From Phycisphaeraceae bacterium (GTDB lineage: Bacteria; Planctomycetota; Phycisphaerae; Phycisphaerales; Phycisphaeraceae): a stretch of 64,000 bases of DNA. Where the stretch lies: the NCBI GenBank assembly GCA_040222855.1, contig JAVKCD010000025.1:372001-436000 (forward strand), read 5' to 3'. Of this stretch, positions 17,218 through 29,063 are shown in pieces. Position 1 is the first letter of the stretch, and each line of letters begins with the position of its first letter. The notes beneath the pieces are model-generated. The model was not told where the DNA came from, made no database searches, and worked only from the letters and a program-made list of their open reading frames with translations. Made by a program: the position numbers and the translations under genes.

Positions 17218-17493
17218 TCAGGCTGCCGCAGTGGCCTTGGCGTTGAGCCGGGCTGCGAGGCGGGCCTTCTTGCGATCGGCGGTCTTGCGGTGGATCACGC
17301 CCTTGGCGGCGGTACGGTCCAAGAGCTTGTAGAGGCCGTCGAGCTGCTTTTTGGCGTCATCGACGGAGGCGTGGAGGATGGCCTCGTCGAACTCGACCAG
17401 GGCCTCGTGGACGTTGCTCTTGCGCCAGCGGTTGCGGGCGCGGGCCTTGATGTTCTGACGAATCCGTTTTTTGGCGCTGAGCGAGTGGGCCAT
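17218..17493 (-). CDS. rpsT: Small ribosomal subunit protein bS20
   Basis: Ribosomal protein S20 binds 16S rRNA in the body of the 30S subunit. The 91-residue, Lys/Arg/Ala-rich helical product has the canonical start MAHSLSAKKRIRQN and the conserved segment LDRTAAKGVIHRKTADRKKARL. It is a single-gene unit on the minus strand, convergent with metX-metW (54 bases apart), with its own predicted promoter upstream. Confidence 0.96.
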   Translation of the reverse strand: MAHSLSAKKRIRQNIKARARNRWRKSNVHEALVEFDEAILHASVDDAKKQLDGLYKLLDRTAAKGVIHRKTADRKKARLAARLNAKATAAA

Positions 17494-17564
17494 CGGGGCA
17501 TCAACCTCGGTCGAGTACAGGGTTTATCGATGATCGGCCGGACTATCGGCGATCTGAGCCCCAC

Positions 17565-17593
17565 AGTGTGGCTGGTCGGGGCTTCCGCGTCAA
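17565..17593 (-). promoter_or_regulatory. Predicted promoter of rpsT
   Basis: On the minus strand TTGACG (17588-17593) and CACACT (17565-17570) are spaced by 17 bases, placing the start about 65 bases before the rpsT ATG. The rplM promoter has a near-identical pair (TTGACG, TACACT). Confidence 0.5.
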
Positions 17594-17645
17594 GTCGGCT
17601 TGGGGGGTTAAATCAGGAAGACTTTATCAATGATCAAGATTCAAC

Positions 17646-17675
17646 TTGCCTGTCTAGGCAACCGATAGGTATACT
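17646..17675 (+). promoter_or_regulatory. Predicted promoter for the DUF3553-like gene
   Basis: TTGCCT (17646-17651) and TATACT (17670-17675) are 18 bases apart on the plus strand. The expected transcript would carry a leader of about 195 bases before the ATG at 17878. The rest of the 384-bp gap 17494-17877 holds no supported gene. Confidence 0.45.
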
Positions 17676-17772
17676 GTCTTGAGAGCGATTTGGGGTTTTC
17701 TGACGACAGCCTTTGAAGACCCTGTTTGGATTCGTTCACTTTTGATGATGGCTGCGGGTATCCGGTCCTTCT

Positions 17773-17790
17773 CCGCCGACGTGTCGGCGG
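17773..17790 (+). promoter_or_regulatory. Perfect hairpin in the leader of the DUF3553-like gene
   Basis: CCGCCGAC (17773-17780) and GTCGGCGG (17783-17790) form an 8-bp inverted repeat with a 2-base spacer. The outermost centre pairs would open to make a 4-base loop. It has no T-run, so it is not an obvious terminator. Confidence 0.4.
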
Positions 17791-17877
17791 GTGGATGGCT
17801 AGGGCCTTTTCATGATTTAGAGGGTCTCTTTCACGACACGCGTGTGCCGTTTCCAGGCCCTGGGAGATTTTAGAGTT

Positions 17878-20666
<2,789 letters not shown>

Positions 20667-20701
20667 GATGTTGTGCTTGTCTTGACTTTGAGAGTGCCAT
20701 T

Positions 20702-21310
20702 GTGACTGATGCTGATGACATGTTGATCCGCCGTGCGCGTGTTGCGGACGTTCCGGAGATCGCGCGGCTTATTAACGACAGTGCCGAGCTTGGGCTGATG
20801 CTGCCTAAATCGTTGGCGAGTCTTTATGAGAACGTGCGCGAGTTGTTTGTGGCGGTCGAGAAGGATCGAGTGGTTGGGGTTGGTGGGTTGTCGATTATCT
20901 GGGCGGACCTCGCTGAGGTCTGCTCGCTGGTGGTTGACTCGGGTTGCCGGGGCAAGGGACTCGGGGGGAGACTGGTTGAGGCTTCGATCGATGAAGCCCG
21001 GCGGCTTGGCATCAGGCGATTGATGACGCTGACGTATGAGCGGGCTTTTTTTGAGCGTCTTGGCTTTGAGGTGATTGATCGACAGAAGCTGCCGCTCAAG
21101 GTCTGGAGCGAGTGTCAGCGGTGCCCGAAGAATCAGGCATGCGACGAGATTGCGATGATCCGCGTACTGGATGATGTCCCACAGATCAGTATTCCTCAGC
21201 CTGATCATCTGGCTCCCAAGCCGCCGCTGCTGCCGATTCTCGCGAAGGGTCAGTCCTTGCAGAAGGGCGGGGCAGCGCGTGCTGCTTTTCCGCCGGCCGA
21301 GGACGACTAG
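20702..21310 (+). CDS. GNAT N-acetyltransferase, short ArgA-like
   Basis: A 202-residue GCN5-type acetyltransferase. The acetyl-CoA loop is CRGKGLGGRLVEASIDEAR (about residues 83-101), and the C-terminal part has FFERLGFEV and SECQRCPKNQACDEIAM. The latter Cys motif is typical of short N-acetylglutamate synthases (S-NAGS and ArgH-fused ArgA). That would put it at the first step of arginine synthesis, but other GNAT substrates remain possible. The last 35 residues are an extra Pro/Ala-rich tail. The GTG at 20702 has GAGAG upstream; an ATG at 20720 is an alternative. Confidence 0.75.
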   Translation: MTDADDMLIRRARVADVPEIARLINDSAELGLMLPKSLASLYENVRELFVAVEKDRVVGVGGLSIIWADLAEVCSLVVDSGCRGKGLGGRLVEASIDEARRLGIRRLMTLTYERAFFERLGFEVIDRQKLPLKVWSECQRCPKNQACDEIAMIRVLDDVPQISIPQPDHLAPKPPLLPILAKGQSLQKGGAARAAFPPAEDD

Positions 21311-21338
21311 TCTCGGAACGGCCTACACTCTTGATGAC

Positions 21339-24300
21339 GTGAGCGAACTCGCTCCATGGCTTGCGACCCTTGCCTCATCCGCGGAAGTCGGCTTGGTCCT
21401 GCGCGCGCTTAGCGAGGGGCGGCGGGTGGCGTGTCGTGGTTGCCCGGGGTCGGTCTCGACCGTCCTTAGTGGTGTGATTCAGCGGGCGAGTTCGCGGACG
21501 ATCCTGCTGGTGGTTGCGCACCTTGACGAGGCGGATGATGCGGTCGATGACCTCGAATCGCTTGCGGAACATGGGATGGAGCTTGAGGTCAGGCGTTTTG
21601 GGGCTCTGGAGGTTCTGCCCGGTGAGTCCGGGATCAATCTTGAGCTTGTTGGGGAGAGGTTTTCGCTGGTCCGCCGGCTGGGTGAGGGGCATCCTCCGGA
21701 TGTGATCGTGGCCTCGATCCAGGCGCTGATGCAACCGGTTCCGAAGCACGATCAGCTTGGCAGTTTTTTTCAGCGGGTTCAGGTTGGTGATCGGTGCGAG
21801 CCGGCGGGGCTTGCGGACTGGCTGGCTGGCGCTGGCTACACCCGGGTCGAGGCCATTGAGCAGCCGGGCGACTTTGCGATCCGGGGAGGGATTCTGGATC
21901 TCTATGCCGCGTCCGCGACAGCGATTGACAGTAAGGGTATCGAGACGGCGGTTAACGCTGTTCGGCTTGACTTCTTCGGTGACGAGGTCGAGAGCATCCG
22001 TCAGATCGATCTCGATTCGATGGCCTCGGGTCGAAAACTTGATCGTGTGGAGTGGCTGGGCACCTCCGTCGAAGCACTCCAGTCCGACGAGGGAACGACA
22101 TCTCTGCTGGCGCTGCTTTCGGAGGGGACGGCGGTTGTCTTGCGTGAACCCATGGAGCTGTCTGAGCAGGCGCGAGGGTATTACGAGAGGCTGCAAGACC
22201 CTCGGGGCATTATTGCGCCGGTCACGATCAACGCCAGGCTTGCGGAGTTCCCGCTGGTGGAGCTTGTTGACTATTCGGCACCGTCGCCCGCAGCCGAGAT
22301 CGTCGCTCTGCCGACGGAGTCGTTGCCCGGCTTTGATACCGATGCCAAGCGGGCGGTGCATGAGATCACGTCGCTGGGTCAGGAACCGGGTCGAGAGGTG
22401 GTCGTTGTCTGCCGCCGGGATGCCGAGCGTCAGCGGCTGGTGGAGTTGATTGCGGAGCAGGAGGAGACGGGTACGCATCCGGTGATCACGTTGGGTGCCC
22501 TGCACCGCGGCTTTGTTTGGCGTGATTCGTCAGATCGTGCGATGACGCTGATCCCTCATCACGAGTTGTTTCATCGGTACGAAACACGCAGGCGCGTCAG
22601 GAAAGTCGCGATCCAGGCGGGCGGTCAGGCGTCGGACGCTTTCCTCGATCTGGAGGTCGGCGATTATGTTGTTCATGTCGATCATGGCATCGCTCGTTTC
22701 ACGGGCATCCGGACGATGCGCCGGAGCAACGTGACGCAGGAATATCTGACCCTTGAGTTTGCCGACAAGGCGCTGCTGCACGTCCCCGCGACACAGATCG
22801 ACCTGATCCAGAAATACGTTGGCGGGTTTCAGGGCAAGCCGCCCTTATCGACGCTCGGTGGCAAGCGATGGAGCAAGCAGAAGGATCAGGTTCGTGAGGC
22901 GGTCAAGGACCTTGCGGCGGAGCTGCTTCGTGTTCAGGCAGCCCGGGCCACGCAGCCGGGCCTGCGCTACCCAGACGACACGACGTGGCAGCGTGAGTTC
23001 GAGGCCGAGTTTCCCTATGACGAAACTGAGGATCAGCTTGCGGCCATCGCGGTCATCAAGAAGGACATGAGCACCGAGCGGCCGATGGACCGGCTGCTGT
23101 GCGGGGATGTTGGATTCGGCAAGACCGAGGTGGCGATCCGTGCTGCGTTCAAGGCCGCGGAGTTTGGCAAGCAGGTCGCCATTCTGGTTCCCACGACCGT
23201 TCTCGCTGAGCAGCACCACCAGACCTTCCGTCAGCGCATGGCGGATTACCCATTTCGCGTTGAATCGTTATCCAGGTTCCGTACCGCTGGCGAGCAACGA
23301 AAAGTCCTCGATCAGTTGGCCCTGGGGCAGGTTGATATCGTCATCGGTACGCATCGATTGCTCTCGAAAGACGTGAAGTTCGCCGATCTTGGTCTGGTTG
23401 TGATCGACGAGGAGCAGCGTTTCGGTGTTGAGCACAAGAACCGACTCCTCGGCTTCCGGATGACCGCGGATGTACTGACGATGACTGCCACGCCGATCCC
23501 GAGAACGCTGCACATGTCGATGGTGGGTCTGCGAGATATCTCGTCGCTGACTACCGCCCCGGTCGATCGTCGGGCGGTCGTGACCGAGGTCGTTCCCTTC
23601 GACAAGCGCCGAGTCAAGCAGGCGCTGATCCGCGAGCTGAGTCGAGAGGGGCAGGCGTTCGTTCTGCACAACCGGGTTCGGTCGATTCATGGCATGGCGA
23701 CAGAGGTCCAGTCGATGGTGCCGGATGCCCGGATCATCGTCGGGCATGGGCAGATGAGTGGCGGAGACCTGCAGGAGGTGATGCTCAGGTTCATGCGCCG
23801 GGAGGCGGACATCCTGGTGTGCACGACGATCATCGAGTCGGGCATCGATATCCCGAACGCCAATACGATCTTCATCAACAACGCCGACCAGTTTGGACTT
23901 GCTGAACTGCACCAGCTTCGTGGACGTGTGGGTCGGGGCAAGCATCGTGGTTACTGCTACTTACTGCTTCCTGAAGATCGGCCTGTGAACGATGTCGCCG
24001 CCAAACGACTCCGTGCCATCGAGCAGTATTCCATGCTGGGTGCGGGTTTTCGTATTGCGATGCGCGATCTGGAGATCCGGGGGGCTGGCAATCTGCTTGG
24101 GGCTGAACAATCGGGTCACATCGCGGCGGTTGGCTACGAGATGTACTGCCTGCTGCTCGAGCAGGAGACCAAGAGTCTGCGTCAAGAGGCCCTGATTGAA
24201 CCGGTACGCACTCATCTCGAACTCCCGGTCGCTGGCCACTTACCCAAGCGATGGATCGGGTCGGACAAACACCGGATGGAGGCGTACCGCCGTCTGAGTC

Positions 24301-24671
24301 GAGCCGGGTCGCTCGTGATGTTTGACGAAGTGGTCGAAGGTCTGACGCAGGCCTATGGCGAACCTCCCGAGCAGGCCGGTCGTCTGATTGAGTTGACTGA
24401 GATACGAGTCGCCGCGAGCCACCATGGCATCCAGAAGATCAAGCTCGAAGGCCCAGACCTGATTTTCACATCAGACAAGCCTGATTCGCTGCTGCCGCTA
24501 TTTGATAGCGCTCCGGGCCGTGTCAGCCTGATCGATGCTCAGACGCTCTACTATCGCCCGCCTGAGAGCTACACGGTCGAACTCGGCACGCTCCTGGCGG
24601 TTCTGCGCAAGCTCATGGTCAGGCCGCTGCGGGCCGAGCAGCCCAAGCCGGTTGGCGTCAAAGCGGGTTAG
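21339..24671 (+). CDS. mfd: Transcription-repair coupling factor
   Basis: Mfd removes RNA polymerase stalled at lesions and recruits UvrA. The 1110-residue protein has a UvrB-like N-terminal part (GGILDLYAASATAI). The CarD-like RNAP-interaction domain follows (LEVGDYVVHVDHGIARFTGI). The RecG-like motor has Walker A GDVGFGKTEVAIRAAF at about residue 590, DEEQRF, TATPIPRTLHMSMVGLRDIS, and the TRCF C-terminal domain. No ATG fits; the GTG at 21339 is the best start, because the open frame further upstream overlaps the acetyltransferase gene and lacks family similarity. Confidence 0.93.
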   Translation: MSELAPWLATLASSAEVGLVLRALSEGRRVACRGCPGSVSTVLSGVIQRASSRTILLVVAHLDEADDAVDDLESLAEHGMELEVRRFGALEVLPGESGINLELVGERFSLVRRLGEGHPPDVIVASIQALMQPVPKHDQLGSFFQRVQVGDRCEPAGLADWLAGAGYTRVEAIEQPGDFAIRGGILDLYAASATAIDSKGIETAVNAVRLDFFGDEVESIRQIDLDSMASGRKLDRVEWLGTSVEALQSDEGTTSLLALLSEGTAVVLREPMELSEQARGYYERLQDPRGIIAPVTINARLAEFPLVELVDYSAPSPAAEIVALPTESLPGFDTDAKRAVHEITSLGQEPGREVVVVCRRDAERQRLVELIAEQEETGTHPVITLGALHRGFVWRDSSDRAMTLIPHHELFHRYETRRRVRKVAIQAGGQASDAFLDLEVGDYVVHVDHGIARFTGIRTMRRSNVTQEYLTLEFADKALLHVPATQIDLIQKYVGGFQGKPPLSTLGGKRWSKQKDQVREAVKDLAAELLRVQAARATQPGLRYPDDTTWQREFEAEFPYDETEDQLAAIAVIKKDMSTERPMDRLLCGDVGFGKTEVAIRAAFKAAEFGKQVAILVPTTVLAEQHHQTFRQRMADYPFRVESLSRFRTAGEQRKVLDQLALGQVDIVIGTHRLLSKDVKFADLGLVVIDEEQRFGVEHKNRLLGFRMTADVLTMTATPIPRTLHMSMVGLRDISSLTTAPVDRRAVVTEVVPFDKRRVKQALIRELSREGQAFVLHNRVRSIHGMATEVQSMVPDARIIVGHGQMSGGDLQEVMLRFMRREADILVCTTIIESGIDIPNANTIFINNADQFGLAELHQLRGRVGRGKHRGYCYLLLPEDRPVNDVAAKRLRAIEQYSMLGAGFRIAMRDLEIRGAGNLLGAEQSGHIAAVGYEMYCLLLEQETKSLRQEALIEPVRTHLELPVAGHLPKRWIGSDKHRMEAYRRLSRAGSLVMFDEVVEGLTQAYGEPPEQAGRLIELTEIRVAASHHGIQKIKLEGPDLIFTSDKPDSLLPLFDSAPGRVSLIDAQTLYYRPPESYTVELGTLLAVLRKLMVRPLRAEQPKPVGVKAG

Positions 24672-24820
24672 ATAGATAAATCGGGTGGAGGTATTGAGTC
24701 GCCATGGACGATATTGTTCGCATATTCTAAACCTGCCCCGTGACCCGCATGGCGGAAGAGAGTAAGTTGAGTAGCTTCAGAAAAGAGTTGGTGGACCTGA
24801 TATCGAGAGATTTACTCACG

Positions 24821-26362
24821 ATGGAGAAGAGCCGGGCGGTTACGCCGGTTGGGATAATCAAAGCCTTGGTTCTGCCGCTGGTCTTGGCCGGGGCTGTTTC
24901 TCATGCGCATGGGCAGGTCTCTACGCTGGTTGACAACGGGCCATCGGCGAACCGCGTGGACATCGTTTTCATGGGCGATGGCTACACGGCGGGTGACGAC
25001 ATCAATGTTCTCTATCCACAGCACATCCAGTCGTTCCTCGACTACACGTTTGGTGGGAGTCAGGACCCTTTTCCGCGTTACCAAAACTTTTTCAACGTCC
25101 ACCGTATCGATGTCGTGAGCAACGAGGCGGGTGCCGACATTCCTCCTGATGGTGTCTTTGTCGATACCGCTCTGGACTCGAAGTATTACCACGATGGGAC
25201 CACCGAACGGCTCCTCTATGTCAGTAACTTCAAGGCGGGGCAGACGCTGAACAACGCGTTGTCGGGAACCGACATCACCGCTGAGATGCGCGTGATCACG
25301 GTTAACAGCGACAAGTATGGTGGCGGTGGCGGCTCTTATGCGGTTTATGCGGGCGGGAACGGCCTCCACGAGATCGGGCATCAGTTCGCCCGTCTTGCGG
25401 ATGAGTACGTCTCGTTCAACACCCCCTACACCGGTTCCGAGCCGTCTGAAGCCAACGTGACACGAAATCCGAATGGCAAATGGGGCGTCTGGCTCGGATA
25501 CAACGACCCCGATCACCCCGAGATCGGACCGATCGGCGTTTACGAGGGCGGGCGCTACTACGAGACTGACATTTTCAGGCCGTCGCAGAACTCAAAGATG
25601 CGCTCGCTCAACCGGGCGTTTGATGCCGTGTCTCGCGAGCAGATCATCCGGAAAATCTATGAACTGGTCGATCCCATCGACGTGCACACGCCGACCCTCA
25701 CCACGTTGCTTAACAGTGGGCCTCTTTTAGTCGAGGTGATCGATCCTGCCGTCATCGACCTGCGCTGGTCGGTCGATGATGTTTTCATTGATACCGCTGA
25801 CGACGACAATAGTTTCGACCCCCGAATGTTCGGCTACGCCTTTGGCACCTACGAGGTCCGTGCTCTTGCCGAGGACAACACGCCATGGGTCCGAACGCCA
25901 TCGATCAAAGCGATGGTCTCCGAAGAAGTGGTTTGGGAAATAAACATCACCGGGCCAGCGATCGACCTTGACGGCAGCGGGTCGCTCACGCCCGACGATG
26001 TGGCGCTTGCCTTCACCTTTCTTGATGCCGGTGAGGGCTTCGACCTGGACGGGTCAGGCACCGGGGACCAGGCGGACATCGACTACCTGATCGGCACGAT
26101 GATCGGGACTGCCTACGGCGACGCCAACCTTGACCTTCAGGTCGATATCGAAGACCTGAGCGTCCTTGCAGGCGGGTTCGGGCTGACAGGCCAGATCTGG
26201 AGTGGGGGCGATTTTGACGGGAACGGCTTAGTCGATCTCACGGACCTCTCTCTGCTGGCGGGCAACTGGGGCTTTGTTGCCTCGTCCGTGCCCGAGCCGG
26301 TCACCGCAGTCGGCTCGCTGGTGTGGGCTGTCTGGCTGCGTCGCCGCGGTCAGCTTTCTTAG
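24821..26362 (+). CDS. Secreted M64-type metallopeptidase with dockerin-like repeats and PEP-CTERM tail
   Basis: A 513-residue exported protein. It has an N-terminal signal peptide (LVLPLVLAGAVSHAHG) and a peptidase domain starting LVDNGPSANRVDIVFMGDGY. The zinc motif HEIGHQFARLADEY (first His near residue 183) matches the IgA-peptidase M64 family. The C-terminal third has Asp/Gly-rich calcium-type repeats (DLDGSGSLTPDDVALAF, GDANLDLQVDIEDLSVLAG, GDFDGNGLVDLTDLSLLAG) like planctomycete dockerins. It ends with VPEPVTAVGSLVWAVWLRRR, a PEP-CTERM sorting signal. It is probably cut and anchored or released by an exosortase outside the window. The ATG at 24821 has GAGAGA upstream; an ATG at 24749 is in frame. 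Confidence 0.88.
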   Translation: MEKSRAVTPVGIIKALVLPLVLAGAVSHAHGQVSTLVDNGPSANRVDIVFMGDGYTAGDDINVLYPQHIQSFLDYTFGGSQDPFPRYQNFFNVHRIDVVSNEAGADIPPDGVFVDTALDSKYYHDGTTERLLYVSNFKAGQTLNNALSGTDITAEMRVITVNSDKYGGGGGSYAVYAGGNGLHEIGHQFARLADEYVSFNTPYTGSEPSEANVTRNPNGKWGVWLGYNDPDHPEIGPIGVYEGGRYYETDIFRPSQNSKMRSLNRAFDAVSREQIIRKIYELVDPIDVHTPTLTTLLNSGPLLVEVIDPAVIDLRWSVDDVFIDTADDDNSFDPRMFGYAFGTYEVRALAEDNTPWVRTPSIKAMVSEEVVWEINITGPAIDLDGSGSLTPDDVALAFTFLDAGEGFDLDGSGTGDQADIDYLIGTMIGTAYGDANLDLQVDIEDLSVLAGGFGLTGQIWSGGDFDGNGLVDLTDLSLLAGNWGFVASSVPEPVTAVGSLVWAVWLRRRGQLS

Positions 26363-26384
26363 TCGACTCCGTTAGCATGACCTC

Positions 26385-26864
26385 ATGCTTCATGTGGCGA
26401 TCTACCGTCCCGTCATTCCTCAGAACACCGGAGCGATCGCGCGTCAGTGTGTCGGCATGAATGCTCATCTGCATCTGATTGGGCCGCTGGGCTTTGAGAT
26501 CAGTGACCATGCGGTGAAACGTGCCGGACTCGACTACTGGCCGTATCTCAACCTCACTACGTATGACGATGATCAGGGATTCTTCTCTTGGCTCGGTGAA
26601 CGCCGGGTCTGGCTGATTACCAAGTTCGCTGGCCGCCGATTCGATCAGGCTGACTATGCCGATGAAGACGTTTTGATGGTCGGTAATGAGAACCACGGCG
26701 TCCCAGAATCAATCCACGAACGCTTCGCTGAGACCCGCGTATCGATCCCCATGCCCGGAACCTCTCAAGGCAACGTGCGCAGCTACAACGTCTCTAACGC
26801 CTTGGCGATCGTCTTGGCGACGGCGGTAGTCAGGGTCGATCCCGACCTGCCAGCCAGTAGCTGA
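26385..26864 (+). CDS. trmL: tRNA (cytidine/uridine-2'-O-)-methyltransferase TrmL
   Basis: A 159-residue SPOUT methyltransferase that modifies the wobble base 34 of certain leucine tRNAs. The signature is complete: MLHVAIYRPVIPQNTGAIAR at the N-terminus, VLMVGNENHGVPES in the middle, and the knot segment SIPMPGTSQGNVRSYNVSNA at the C-terminus. Length matches the family. It ends 3 bases before the stop codon of the convergent Q/P/R-rich gene, with no space for a separate terminator. Confidence 0.93.
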   Translation: MLHVAIYRPVIPQNTGAIARQCVGMNAHLHLIGPLGFEISDHAVKRAGLDYWPYLNLTTYDDDQGFFSWLGERRVWLITKFAGRRFDQADYADEDVLMVGNENHGVPESIHERFAETRVSIPMPGTSQGNVRSYNVSNALAIVLATAVVRVDPDLPASS

Positions 26865-26867
26865 TCG

Positions 26868-27659
26868 CTAGCTGAGATGATGCTGGCGAAGGGCTACGGG
26901 CGCATCCAGAATCTCTTTGAGCACGATCAGATCGCGTAGCCGCTCGCCATTGCGCAGCGCCGCATGAACTCTTTTTTGTCGCTGCGTCTTCTCGGGTGTT
27001 AGTGACGAGGGGATCACGACATCCGTCTGCTGGCGGGGGCGTTGCTGCTGACTGAGTTGTGAGCGGCGCTGCTGCTGAGGTTGAACGCGAACCGGCTGAG
27101 ATTGAGCGAGAGGCTGGGCTCGTCGCTGCGGCTGTTGTTGAGCCGAAGGCTGCCTTCTCGGTGTCTGCTGAACCGGACGCTGCGGTGGAGCCGGTGCAGG
27201 GCGTTGTTGGGGTTGGGGTGATGATGATCGTTGTTGAGACGGAGTTCGCTGTTGAGCCTGACGAGCGGCATCGCGCTGACGGAGGGCTTCTGCCCGACGC
27301 CGATACGCCTCCTGCGCTCGTGCCCTGGCCTGAGCCTCGTTGGGCGAGAGATTTCCCGGTTGCTGGCCCGCTTGGGCGCGCGTGGGCTCCTGGACCAGGG
27401 TGCCGTCTTCGAGCAGCTTGCGTCTTGCTCGCTCCTGGCGCTCGGTCCGTTCCTGGAGCATGGCCGCTCGGCGCTCTGCGGATTTCTGATCGACCCGCTG
27501 CTGAACGGTTAAGCCATCTCCCGGGTCGTTGAAGGCCTCGTCTTCACGCTGCTGCTTGCGGGCCCGCTCCTCGTTCATGGACTTGAGGGCCCCTGCAATC
27601 GCAGGACCCACGACAAACAGCAGCATGGTGACCCAAAAAATGATGTCCGAGATGCTCAT
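26868..27659 (-). CDS. Membrane-anchored Q/P/R-rich protein with conserved C-terminal motif
   Basis: A 263-residue protein of unknown function. One N-terminal membrane helix (IIFWVTMLLFVVGPAIAGAL) is followed by a charged helical region and about 100 residues of Gln/Pro/Arg/Ser low-complexity sequence. The C-terminal 30 residues (LRDLIVLKEILDAPVALR) are folded-looking and resemble a short motif seen at the end of small planctomycete proteins; that recollection is from memory. AGGAG precedes the ATG. It lies 20 bases after the ABC ATPase gene on the same strand, so they are probably co-transcribed. Confidence 0.6.
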   Translation of the reverse strand: MSISDIIFWVTMLLFVVGPAIAGALKSMNEERARKQQREDEAFNDPGDGLTVQQRVDQKSAERRAAMLQERTERQERARRKLLEDGTLVQEPTRAQAGQQPGNLSPNEAQARARAQEAYRRRAEALRQRDAARQAQQRTPSQQRSSSPQPQQRPAPAPPQRPVQQTPRRQPSAQQQPQRRAQPLAQSQPVRVQPQQQRRSQLSQQQRPRQQTDVVIPSSLTPEKTQRQKRVHAALRNGERLRDLIVLKEILDAPVALRQHHLS

Positions 27660-27679
27660 GGAAAGCTCCTGATCGCATT

Positions 27680-28456
27680 CTAAACCAGTGGATCGGCGAT
27701 CACAGCGGTTCTGTCTTGATCCAGATGGAGTCGCCGGAAACGCACGTGGTAGGCACGCTCCAGATTCGCCTCGTCGAGAACATGGCTGGCCGGCCCGCTG
27801 GCGATCAAGTCTCCGCCCGCGAGCAGCCATGCATCGTCGGCGTACCGGGACGCCAGGTCGAGATCATGTAGGACGGCGACCACCGCGAGGCCGGTGTCGT
27901 GCGCACGTTGTCGCAGAGTTTGAAGCGTTTGATGGGCCCATGCGGGGTCCATCGAGGCCGTTGGCTCGTCAACCAGCATGATTTGCCCCCTCATCCGGAG
28001 CTGACAACAGGCCCTCGCGAGCAGTCCACGCTGCCGCTCACCCCCTGAGAGGGTTGTCCATCCGGCGGAGGCTAAGTCCTGCAACGACCAGGCCTTAAGT
28101 TCTGCCTGAGCGTCTGATTTAGGCCCGCCCGCGGGCCATCCACCCATCGCCACAACCTCCCCGAGGCTGTGCGCAAACGCCAGCGACGTGTGCTGGGGCA
28201 CATACGCCATCCGGCAGGCTCGTTCGCGCTCTGAGATCGAGCCCACAGAGTCAGTATCGAGTGAGATAAGCCCTGCTGAGGGCCTGAGTTGGCCCAGGAG
28301 CAGCCGCAGCAGGGTGGTTTTGCCCGAGCCGTTGGGGCCCAGCAGGCAGGTCAGACGGCCTGCAGACGCTCTGGCCGTGAGGTCTCTGAGCAGCGGAGGC
28401 CGTCCGGGATAGCCGTAGGCGAGGTTGTCGATCGTCAGGCGGGTTTCAGGAGCCAT
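27680..28456 (-). CDS. ABC transporter ATP-binding protein (FecE/HmuV-like), orphan
   Basis: A 258-residue ABC ATPase. Walker A is LLGPNGSGKTTLLRLL (about residues 38-53), the signature is TLSGGERQRGLLARA, Walker B is IMLVDEPTASMD, and the switch His is in VAVLHDLDLASRYADD. The overall pattern is closest to iron-siderophore, haem or B12 importer ATPases. No permease or substrate-binding gene is adjacent; the only neighbour on its strand is the Q/P/R-rich membrane protein. Substrate therefore cannot be assigned. It is divergent from rplM. Confidence 0.85.
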   Translation of the reverse strand: MAPETRLTIDNLAYGYPGRPPLLRDLTARASAGRLTCLLGPNGSGKTTLLRLLLGQLRPSAGLISLDTDSVGSISERERACRMAYVPQHTSLAFAHSLGEVVAMGGWPAGGPKSDAQAELKAWSLQDLASAGWTTLSGGERQRGLLARACCQLRMRGQIMLVDEPTASMDPAWAHQTLQTLRQRAHDTGLAVVAVLHDLDLASRYADDAWLLAGGDLIASGPASHVLDEANLERAYHVRFRRLHLDQDRTAVIADPLV

Positions 28457-28497
28457 TGAGGGACTGTAACTTGTGCTTGGATGAGGGGCTTGCCGGT

Positions 28498-28525
28498 TTG
28501 ACGCGGTGGCGGTTTGGGCTACACT
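28498..28525 (+). promoter_or_regulatory. Predicted promoter of rplM-rpsI
   Basis: TTGACG (28498-28503) and TACACT (28520-28525) are 16 bases apart. The leader to the rplM ATG would be about 33 bases and includes AAGGG 8 bases before the start. Confidence 0.6.
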
Positions 28526-28564
28526 ACGCGGCTCGATCCCCCGTATCCAAAAGGGTGTTTGCGG

Positions 28565-29005
28565 ATGAACCGTCAGACTTATCTAGCTAAAAATAACGAA
28601 GTGGCCCGCCAGTGGGTGCATGTGGACGCGAGTGACCACATCCTCGGTCGGCTAGCGACCCGGCTCGCTGTTGTGTTGATGGGCAAGAATAAGCCCGAGT
28701 ACACCCCGCATCACGACGTGGGTGATTTCGTGGTGGTGACCAACGCCAGCAAGATCCGCGTGAGTGGTCGCAAGCTCGACAGCAAGCACCTCAAGCGGTA
28801 CTCCGGCTACCCCAGCGGCCTGAAACTGACCAGCTATCGTGAGCAGATCGAGAAAGCTCCCGAAAAGCTGATCATGGAAGCCGTCCGGCGGATGTTGCCC
28901 AAGAATAAGCTGGCACGTCACCAGCTCAAGAAGCTCAAGGTGTACCGCGGAGCTGAGCATCCTCACACCGCCCAGAACCCTGAGTCTGTCGAGATTTCGA
29001 TCTAA
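28565..29005 (+). CDS. rplM: Large ribosomal subunit protein uL13
   Basis: L13 is an early-assembling 50S protein. The 146-residue product has WVHVDASDHILGRLATRLA near the N-terminus and the conserved MLPKNKLARHQLKKLKVYRG followed by HPHTAQNPE near the C-terminus. Length is normal for the family. It is followed 58 bases later by rpsI, the standard bacterial pair. Confidence 0.97.
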   Translation: MNRQTYLAKNNEVARQWVHVDASDHILGRLATRLAVVLMGKNKPEYTPHHDVGDFVVVTNASKIRVSGRKLDSKHLKRYSGYPSGLKLTSYREQIEKAPEKLIMEAVRRMLPKNKLARHQLKKLKVYRGAEHPHTAQNPESVEISI

Positions 29006-29063
29006 CCTTATTTCACCCCCGCGAGCCTCAGCGGACAGCCCGCTGGAGCCGGAGATCACAGCT

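Noticed and set aside
24704-24730. Eight-codon leader peptide before the M64 gene
   Set aside because: Too short and without regulatory codons or a hairpin; likely chance.
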